A stretch of DNA of 64,000 bases from Branchiostoma belcheri (Eukaryota > Chordata > Leptocardii > Amphioxiformes > Branchiostomatidae). The DNA lies in contig NW_017804043.1 in the NCBI RefSeq assembly GCF_001625305.1, positions 2,191,284 through 2,255,283 of the forward strand, in the 5' to 3' direction. Positions 56,128 to 64,000 of this stretch are shown piece by piece; position 1 is the stretch's first letter, and each line of letters starts with the position of its first letter. Position numbers and translations under genes: made by a program. The notes beneath the pieces are model-generated. The model was not told where the DNA came from, did no database searches, and saw only the letters and a list, made by a program, of their open reading frames with translations.

Positions 56128-59100
56128 GTTTCAATGTGGTCGCATTGGTTTGTATGGGAATACAACGAGGTAGGTCTCAAAACGAACAGTAAACAACTAC
56201 AAAGAATTAGACATAAATATTTAGATGTGAACGTTGTGTGGTTCATAGAAGTTCTGGTTTTCATTTTCTGGTGTGTCACCATTCCTTTTATCATAAAGGC
56301 GACTACATTCGAGAAGAAATAGAAGAAGTTGCTATGGCATTGTCCTAAAATGGATCTTGTGTATTTTATAGCTTTCAGTCCTCACCGTCCAACACTTTGT
56401 TCAACGGAAGCAAAATGCAGAACTCCATAATATCCCGACATCGTGTAACCCTTTATCGCTACATATAAATATCAAACAACGATAAATATTCTTATACAAC
56501 TTTGTTAGAGACTATTATAGACAATTGGGACAAAGTTAATAGCATAGAATCGCCTCGAACTTCGCTGATGACTTAGTAGAGATCATCCACGACGCATGCG
56601 TATTCTGGAGTCAGTAAAGGCTTCGGTGGCGCTGGGCATGATGGGATAGCCACGTCACCAGCGGACCCTGTTCTCGGCCTTGCTGGGATCTCCCTGCAGA
56701 AAAGTAGATCGATAAACAATACAAGATTTACTGATACTGACTATGTGTTTCAAGGAAACACCTTAGACCTAAGGGACTATGGCATTTGTAGGTGGTCTGG
56801 AAATGGTTTCCTTGACCGGAGGTTTACCTCCAAATGTACTTACGCGGGGTCTCTCTGGAGAGAAATAAAACACAGGAAAAGGAGACGATTTACAGACTGT
56901 GCGTTTTAAAATGGCACGTTCGGGGCTCCCATATCTGCAAGCATCCCTGGCAGTCCATCCTTTATCACAGGTTTGCTTGAAGATGTATTTACCCAGGGTC
57001 TCTCTGGAGAGAACGAAACAACTGCAGGAACAAAGGTTTAACAGCTGTGCGTTTTAAAATGCACCTTTGGGAGTTAGTACACCTCCTGGCATCCCTGACA
57101 TTCCCTGAGCAATAGTTTGCCTCAAACTGTACTAATCAGACGACGTCTTTATTGGTTTTCCAACCGCAAACATACACATGCAGGGAAGGACACAAGTCTC
57201 CCTGAATTGGGTAGTTTGTTACAATAAACACATAATACAGTACAATCGATAAGCAATAAACAGTAGTAAAATACAGCATAAAGATAACAAAATTGGATGC
57301 AGATACAGCATGGGGTAGTTTATGAAACAGACTTCTTGTACAGTTTTATCGCACAATGAACAAATGACCTTTTCAACCGCTTAGTCCTGGCTTTTGGCAC
57401 AGTGAAGGCACTGTCGTTCCGCAAACATCTACCTACGTTTATATTGGGTCTCCCTGAAGAAGACGGAAAGATTCGAAGGCAGAGCCAGGACACACGTACT
57501 TGATGTACAGACTAAGCTAACTATTCATAGGAATCTAAACCTATAACACAGGTTTTGTGTGTATGATGTACAGATGTGTTATTCTGTTCAGTGTCCGCGT
57601 TGCTGGTCGTTTTAAACTTTTAATAGCATGTATCTTCGGGGACTGAAGTGTTTTCTGGCACCTGTTCAATACTGTTAGAAACCAGCCTGCGGAAATGTCG
57701 TGTTAGCAACAGGAATAGTAATCCTAACGCGCACTCTTCCTCTGTTGTGTGAATAAATGGCTTCAATGATTCAAGTCGATCTCTGTATCCTGTACGCAGA
57801 ATGGCATATATACCTTTTGGTCATTTTGAGTTTCTTTAGAACATTCTCTCTACTATACAAGATAAATTGACTAACAGATAATGATGCAGTACTTATTCAT
57901 ATCACAATATGTTTCATAATATGATATCAAGATTGTATCTTAATAGTGTTCACCTTACAGATTCAACGCGAGTTCTATCTGATTCTATGAAGCGAGATGT
58001 CGTAGAATGACTCTAGCCCCATTCTCCTAGTGATTTATTCCACTGCTGTGTCTCCCAGTCTTTGATGTTGTCCAGATACTCAACGATTCATGCCCAAGTA
58101 AACGGACCGTGAAGAGGGAGGAAGTGATACTTTGTAGGTGTAAATGGCCCTTTCCCGGGACCATACATTCAACCTGTCGCGGCTCTATTGATGTTTTGTA
58201 AAGGCACGGCCACATTCGTCCTGGGCCGTTGTGCGATTTTGATTCCGTAGGATTTACAAGCAAGCTGTGAGGTAACCAATCGACGATACGGGTCTAAGAC
58301 AGCTAATTTTTGGTAGATATCTGTCTTCAGACTTAAGAATACTTGTGATAGTTTCTAAAGATTTTAATGCAATACTGAAGAATGGTCTAAGAACTTCAAA
58401 ATAGGCGATATCACAAAATACTTACATTAGACTACATTATGTTGACCGTCACGTTTACATTGAGTTCTACACAACCTTCATTTTTATTCCGTACGATGTT
58501 TGGCTATTAGTTCACATCTAACTACAGATATGGGTATTATAAGTTTGCCCGGGGGTCATCAAGGTCATATAGCATCACGAGCGCAAGATCAACTTTTGAT
58601 GTATGCTTTCCAAGGACACAGGATGCCCTGTTACTTCTGGTCCAGTGGCTCCACCTTCTGGGCCTTCCTCCAATTAGGACTACCTCTTAAGGTTTTTAAG
58701 ATTTCACGTCTCAGGGAAAGCAATGGAAAAAGGTCATCTCCTTAATGTTAATGTGAGAACAGGTGGTTGGAGTGAACTTAAAGTCCACTTAGAACGAGCG
58801 CCTGAATCTGCTTCGGCAATTTTTCTGTTGACGGTAACGCTTTTCAGTCTGAAGAGGCAGTGACCCAGAGATGTATGCTGGGCCTTGGGCATCGCACATA
58901 ACTCGCACATCTACAGAACGTACTGCGCCTACGCGAAACCCGTAATGTATTATGTACTGCACTTTGGCAGAACGTCTAGTTTAAGGCCGTATTCGGGAAA
59001 TGGAGGACGACATCCTATCTGTAGTTTTGAATTGTTTGTGTCGGAAAAGATAGCGTCTCCATGCAACGGGAGAAATTCTGGCGCAACGTTGACCAAACAT

Positions 59101-59303
59101 CCGACGAAAAACGTAAAATATTTCGCGGGCGCAGTACGTTCAGTCGATTTTTTGCATGTTATCGCATGTTATCATCAGTAAAAATAAACAATCATACAGA
59201 AAACAATAAGTGAAAATAGGCTGTGACACATGGCCTTTCAAAAAATGACGTGTCTATACAGGAAGTGACGCGAGAACTAACAGGAAGTGACGTATGTTCT
59301 TAC

Positions 59304-62300
59304 CCTACAGAATCGCCACTTTCCAGTTTTCTGGTTGAAACAGACGTACATCCGGGCGAGTCTGTCCTGTAGCGTCTGTACGTCCACCGGCAGGGCGTCC
59401 CTGTCTACACCGTACGGAACCGCCCCTTCCACCGGATCACCTTCCGTCTCGTCTTCGTTCTGTTAGAAAAGTAACAATGATAAAGTTTTTTTTCCGAAAC
59501 ATGTAATCACAAGACGTGGTGACGACAAACTCAAGTTTTTTCAACTTATATTAATGCCGACACCAACACAGGGACAGTACAATACTCATTTACACCTGAG
59601 CGAAGTGAGGAAAATGCCTTTCCCAAAGTGTAAAGTGCCTTTCCCAAGGGCACAAGATCGGTGACATGTCAGGACTCGAACCCGGGGCCTCTGGTTCCGA
59701 GTCGAGAACGCTGCCGCTGCGCCACACGACCCCACAATAATAAAGTTGACCAGTGACTAGAACACTTTATATTAGCCTAGTATAGTACCCTTGTATGTTC
59801 CTTATGTATGTATGTCTAAGTCAAGTAGTGCATCTCTTGTCTCCAATTTTCTATATGCGTTTGTTTATGTGTCTGTCTTGACCTGTACCTAGCCCGTCGT
59901 GGCATGAATGTACAATAAAGGTATTTCATTTCAATATTAATGAAAGTTTATTGCAAATACTTGCCCGAGGGCTAATTGCAGTTACAAACAACATAAGAAA
60001 GAAAATACAGTGGTATGTGAGACTATATCTACGCCTAGCATTATACTATATTCTACAACATACATGGTATACTAGTTTTACTGGGTTTGACTTCTTCTTT
60101 ATATGAAGACGAATTTACCCACTTTTTCTATAATATGTGGGTTCTTTGATTTTAATAGTTAATAGTCTGGTTAGTTTATGTCCGCTCCCACAGTCGCTAC
60201 CGACCAACCATGCAACTGTGGGAGCGAACGTTCTCTAACCAGAATGGTACCCAGGCTATCAAAGCCATCCAATGCAATCTCGGGGTGAAAATCTGTCTGA
60301 CATTGAAATTATTGCCATTTCTTGGCACATTGTCGTCATCAGTTCATACTTACATCGTTTGAAATAGCCAAGAAACAAGCTACGTGAGGAGTGCCGTTTT
60401 TAGGTGCCACCAATAAATATCTATAACCACACAGAATTGAGGCGTTTGGTATTGCTAAAAACATACACATGCTAAGTCCAAAACGACAGTTTTAAGTTAT
60501 TTGAACTGTACATGCCGTACATAATAAACAATTTCAGTTAATCCTAAATGTGACAAATATGTCATTTTGCCATAGAATAAAACATCTCCTAATAGAAACA
60601 TACAGATTACATTAAAATGACACCTCAGTATTTTGAGGGCGTCCCTAAACACCGTCTTGTTAGTTCGCCTCCTGTGTCCAGGCAAGCTTAATGGGAGTTT
60701 TTGACGTCTTGAATAGGTCACTCCAGATCTCTGAGCTTACCCTTTTGACACGAAAGATCATTTAGCGACCTTCTAGGGTCCCCAAGGAGGGCCAATTTGT
60801 CGCAACATTTTTAACAGACTGCGAAGAAGAGCCAACATTCTGTTAAAGTTTTCCCGTAGGATCAGGCAGGATTTTCTGTCTGACAGCACGGCGACTTACA
60901 TGTCAATAATACATGCCGGATCACGCTCGTGTGCTGAACCAACACCTCGGGAGACATAATTAACACAGAGTAAATGAGTTGGAATTGACGGAAGTTCCTA
61001 TTTTAGACGTTTCTATAAATCTATAGGGCCCCATTATACAAAAGAGGTTTGACTCCAAAAAACCTTGTCAAGTACATCTAGAAAAAGTACGATAATTTCC
61101 TTTTGGCTGCAATGAGGGGAGAAATTACATTAGTACGAAGCAATGCCTTCCGTATCAGAGCTATAACCAAGATATGATCATATTATGTGCTATGTACATA
61201 TAGCGTAAACCATTTAGATCTGATGAAGATCTATGGGCCGTAATGTTATCAGCATCAAAATGTACGACTTAAAAGGGCGATGAATTTTGAGGACATAAAA
61301 CGGCAAATATGTTTATCCCAAAGCATCACATTTGGCGCCAAAGGGTATTGTACAAGCGATATCGCAATCTGGCCTGAAACTCACAACGATACTATGGCCT
61401 AATATTCTTTCTGGGCGACTAATGGATACCCAAATAAAGTTATGTGAACAAGACTGTTACTTGTAAGCTTAGTTTACCATAATTGTCGTTTCCCTGCCTC
61501 TTTTTGTTTCTGCATATAATGTATAAAATCTCCTTAGAGTTTGTTTAATGGGGCGTAATTGTGAGGGGACCTACGGATCAACCAAACACACAAAGTAGTT
61601 TAAATATAGTAGGAAACCTTTGGGGGTATCTCTGACAGTTTAATTGCATCAGGTGACCACTAGAGGACTTAGATCGATGGATTAATCATTAACCGTTACC
61701 CGGAGGAAAGAGGCTGGTTTCAGGTAAGTCACGATCTGGAAATGATAGATTAATTGCACCCCCTCTAGGAGAATTGATTTCTTCATCAGTGCCCTCGTCC
61801 GATGACGTCTGTTAGACGTAGGACATGTCAAAGTTCGTGCAGTGATTGACAATGATTGACACAAGCCTCAGGCTTAATTATAATACCTACGGTTATACAA
61901 AATCGATAAATATTGGCAGATGAAGACTTGGCGACTTGAATTTTCTTTACTGATTAGCATTTTGTTTTGCATCTTTAGGCCACGTATTTATGGAATGAGT
62001 GGTATGGCTAATTTCATAACTTTAAGTGGCCAAATGAGATTGGGCACTTCTTTTGGGGCTACATATTCCTTCCTTCATGTCCCCTTCCTTCCCTCCCTTC
62101 CTCTCTTCCCCCTTCCTTCCTTCCACCTTCAATCCTCTTCTCTTCCCTTTCTTCCTTCCTTCCTCCCTTCCTTCCTTCCCTCCTTCCATCCTTCCTCCCA
62201 TCCTGACCTGTGAAGTGGTCCCGTCCATGGGCAGCATGACGTCGAAGTCGTCCCCCGCCGCCGGCCTCCTGCCCCGGCCTGCCGCCGCCCTCTTGAACTC

Positions 62301-62398
62301 GTACCAGGGGAAGATGTGGTTGTGCATCGCGGATTGGGCCAGGCATGTCGTCGTGGCCATCACCAGGAGCACAAGGACCAGCGTCGAGGGCCTCATTG
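59304..62398 (-). CDS. Small secreted peptide precursor 2 (Cys-ring peptide), two coding exons
   Basis: Exon 62398-62208 (ATG at 62396, just after the acceptor ttctgtttcag) and exon 59459-59304 join in phase 0; a donor (AGG|gtaaga) implies a further exon I cannot place. 115 residues are visible. Residues 1-23 are a signal peptide. The segment QSAMHNHIFPWYEF ends at K35-R36, RGRR follows at 41-44, then an acidic spacer, and CFNQKTGKWRFC at 103-114 with R115. Compared with precursor 1, intron positions and phases, the early KR, the acidic spacer, and both Cys, Gly and Trp positions of the ring are the same (C-x5-G-x-W-x-aromatic-C). The sequences between are unrelated by eye. The two are most simply old paralogues. 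The receptor and function are unknown. Confidence 0.58.
59488..59738 (-). mobile_element. tRNA-derived SINE, copy 7
   Basis: Minus-strand copy flanked by ataaagtt on both sides (59480-59487 and 59740-59747), inside the intron of precursor gene 2. It carries a small internal duplication of gtgcctttccca. Confidence 0.92.
59945..60165 (-). mobile_element. LINE 3' end (gcaataaactttc family), copy 2
   Basis: Close relative of the element at 37186-37435; minus strand ends cgggcaagtatttgcaataaactttc. Confidence 0.65.
60166..60243. repeat. 78-nt hairpin
   Basis: tctggttag + 8 bases + cgctcccacagt is mirrored by actgtgggagcg + 8 bases + ctaaccaga across a loop of about 19 bases. The size resembles a precursor microRNA, but the mismatched block inside the stem and TIR-like outer ends also fit a tiny MITE. 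Confidence 0.5.
60244..62207. other. Rest of the intron of precursor gene 2
   Basis: No gene seen. A text block at 60364-60425 (caagctacgtga.gagt..c and ccaccaataaatat) recurs at 63226-63290, marking an interspersed repeat. Bases 62068-62205 are a ttcc-rich pyrimidine tract just inside the donor of the first exon. Confidence 0.6.
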
Positions 62399-63780
62399 CT
62401 GAAACAGAAGAAGTCAAACTGAAATGTTTAGAGCAGAGCTCGAAATACCACCTGCATATGCAGGTTAGTGCAGGTAGAATTGGAGCAGTGTAGGTACATT
62501 TTTATATGTCTAATGTACCTAATCTGCATGCACCGGTCTAAGTACTGTTTTTGTATATACACGTACTACGTACTAGGTATTTGTGTATTGTCATTTGCTG
62601 CAATGGCTGTTGGCTCGTCTCAGTTTGAATGTAAGTAGTATATTCTTTTAACACTTGCCTCATGGCTTCAGTGGAGGGAGCTATAGAGATACAGCCGCTA
62701 TCTAAGTTACAGTACCTATAAAAACTCAATTTGCTCATGGTCATGTTTCAGTGAGGTACCGAATGTTAGATACAAATAAAAAAAGACGCCAAGGGAATTA
62801 CTTCCCACATTCCCAATTGATATCAGAAGCGCCACCTAAGATACAATCGTACAAACTAGCAACATTAGACGGCACGTTACGTTATGCCTTTGGCAGCGGC
62901 CCAAATGTAACATTTAAAGGCTTTGTAATTTCCTACAACGTTACGGTCGACTTGAGATCTCTACTATAACATAAATAACAAGGCGGAAAATTAACACATG
63001 ATGTTGTCGCTATTCATAATCCACCTCACCGGGGCTGATAAATCCCAAAGTACGATCCCTGATTTAAAAAGAGACCATTATCAAAATATGAGAAACCCTT
63101 AATTGGACTGCTATCTGCAACGAATGTTCGCCAAAATTTACCGCGAGGCTTGGAACAACAACCTGCACAACAATTTTGTCTCATACCGACATTTTCGTCA
63201 TAATTTCAGAATTATACCATTTGAGTAGCCCGAAAAGCAAGCTACGTGATGAGTCCCTTTATTTTTTGGTACCACCAATAAATAGCTAGAGACAGCCTAT
63301 AATATGAAACAAGCAACCGTTTTCCGTCAGCATCATCGCATTTTTGCCTCACAGATTGGTATGTACATAGTGGATTGCTATGGGATATATAGAGGTTATT
63401 GAACTTGAAAATTCAGTATGACTGCACTGAAAACGCTTTGGGTGCCTTTACGGTACACGACAGAGCTTAGCTTTCCACCAAAGTGGTTTGTACACACCTT
63501 TAGGATGTAACCATAGCTTAAAGCACAAACCTCCGGTAAAAGCTAACAAATGGGCGCGCCCGGAGGGAAACACGTACGGGCGTGTCGAAATAGACAAATC
63601 GAAACGCTTGCTTCCATGCCCGGAGTAACATACTTAGTAGCTCGACAAAAACATTTGTCAAGATCTGGAGACGATCCTTGTACAAAATACCTCACACAGC
63701 ATGCAAATACATGATATCACATTCAGACAAATCTTCAAAGACATTTGCCACAATCGGCACTCTTATGTACGTACAAGGTG
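62399..63780. other. Region upstream of precursor gene 2
   Basis: Should hold the 5' UTR exon and promoter of the minus-strand precursor gene, but no element can be fixed. It contains one interspersed repeat (63226-63290). No other coding sequence is recognised. Confidence 0.5.
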
Positions 63781-63781
63781 G

Positions 63782-64000
63782 TTAGACATCTTCGATGGTC
63801 GCACGATCCTACAAATCCTTTTACGATATTCGGAAAACTGCCAAAAACGACACCCCAATTCCTCAAGACATTATTAAAAAGATACTTAGACATCTTAAAT
63901 GGTCACGCTACCTTAACCTTTACGGACAGTCGGCAACGGTCACAAACGGCACCCCAACGTACTCTAAGACATTACAAAGCTGTTCTGACATCTTTTAGTA
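63782..64000 (+). repeat. ~104-bp tandem repeat running off the window
   Basis: Units start at tagacatctt (about 63783 and 63887) with a third at tgacatcttt (63986). Shared pieces are atggtc.c.c.acc, ttttacg.a...cgg, ac.gccaaaaacg.caccccaa and ctaagacattan. The repeat keeps a reading frame open by chance. Confidence 0.7.

Larger units (their letters stand above)
48684..58950. repeat. Tandem segmental duplication, copy B
   Basis: Second copy of the segment described at 38026-48560, in the same orientation. Differences include its own LINE (49022-49415), two SINEs (54297, 55918), a CA microsatellite (55344-55376) in place of the LINE tail, and loss of the SINE and LINE of copy A. Confidence 0.95.

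Noticed and set aside
62022..62200. Lys/Glu/Gly-rich extension of the precursor 2 frame past its donor
   Set aside because: It reads through a ttcc microsatellite; splicing at 62208 is supported by the in-phase second exon with the Cys ring.

Overview
The window is animal nuclear DNA, most likely from a cephalochordate (amphioxus, Branchiostoma-like). Coding sequence is cut into many short exons with canonical GT/AG borders. There are abundant tRNA-derived SINEs, LINE tails, MITEs and microsatellites, and the gene families are metazoan (integrin beta, ST8Sia sialyltransferase, secreted peptide precursors). The species assignment is inference; there is no marker gene.

Bases 200-24246 (+) hold the main gene: 35 exons that join in one unbroken reading frame (1768 residues plus stop; the signal-peptide exon lies left of the window). 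It begins as an integrin beta subunit: PSI, hybrid, beta-I with an intact MIDAS, I-EGF repeats, beta-tail, transmembrane helix. A Gly/Ser-rich insert ending in an RKKR site sits between PSI and hybrid. The frame does not stop at the usual short tail. It runs on through a titin-like Ig domain, two FN3 domains, a Gln/Pro-rich linker and two tandem copies of a domain I do not recognise, giving a cytoplasmic part of about 829 residues. In layout it recalls vertebrate integrin beta-4, but the domain set differs. This is the most interesting object in the window.

Bases 24247-30553 hold the probable 3' UTR of that gene, a minus-strand gene for a small secreted peptide precursor (26.2-28.2 kb) and repeats. 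Bases 30554-33681 (+) encode a complete 313-residue type II membrane sialyltransferase of the ST8Sia type in five exons. Bases 33.7-38.0 kb are repeat-rich without a recognised gene.

Bases 38026-58950 are two tandem copies (about 10.5 and 10.3 kb) of one segment. Each copy has a promoter-like block with TATA, CCAAT and TCTCGCGAGA elements reading leftwards, an interstitial telomere-like array and candidate minus-strand exons, but no gene family I can name. SINEs and LINE fragments present in only one copy show that insertions continued after the duplication.

Bases 59304-62398 (-) encode a second peptide precursor with the same intron plan as the first and the same ring, with cysteines at residues 103 and 114 in both. 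The two precursor genes flank the sialyltransferase and the duplicated segment. The rest, to 64000, is unannotated and ends in a roughly 104-bp tandem repeat.
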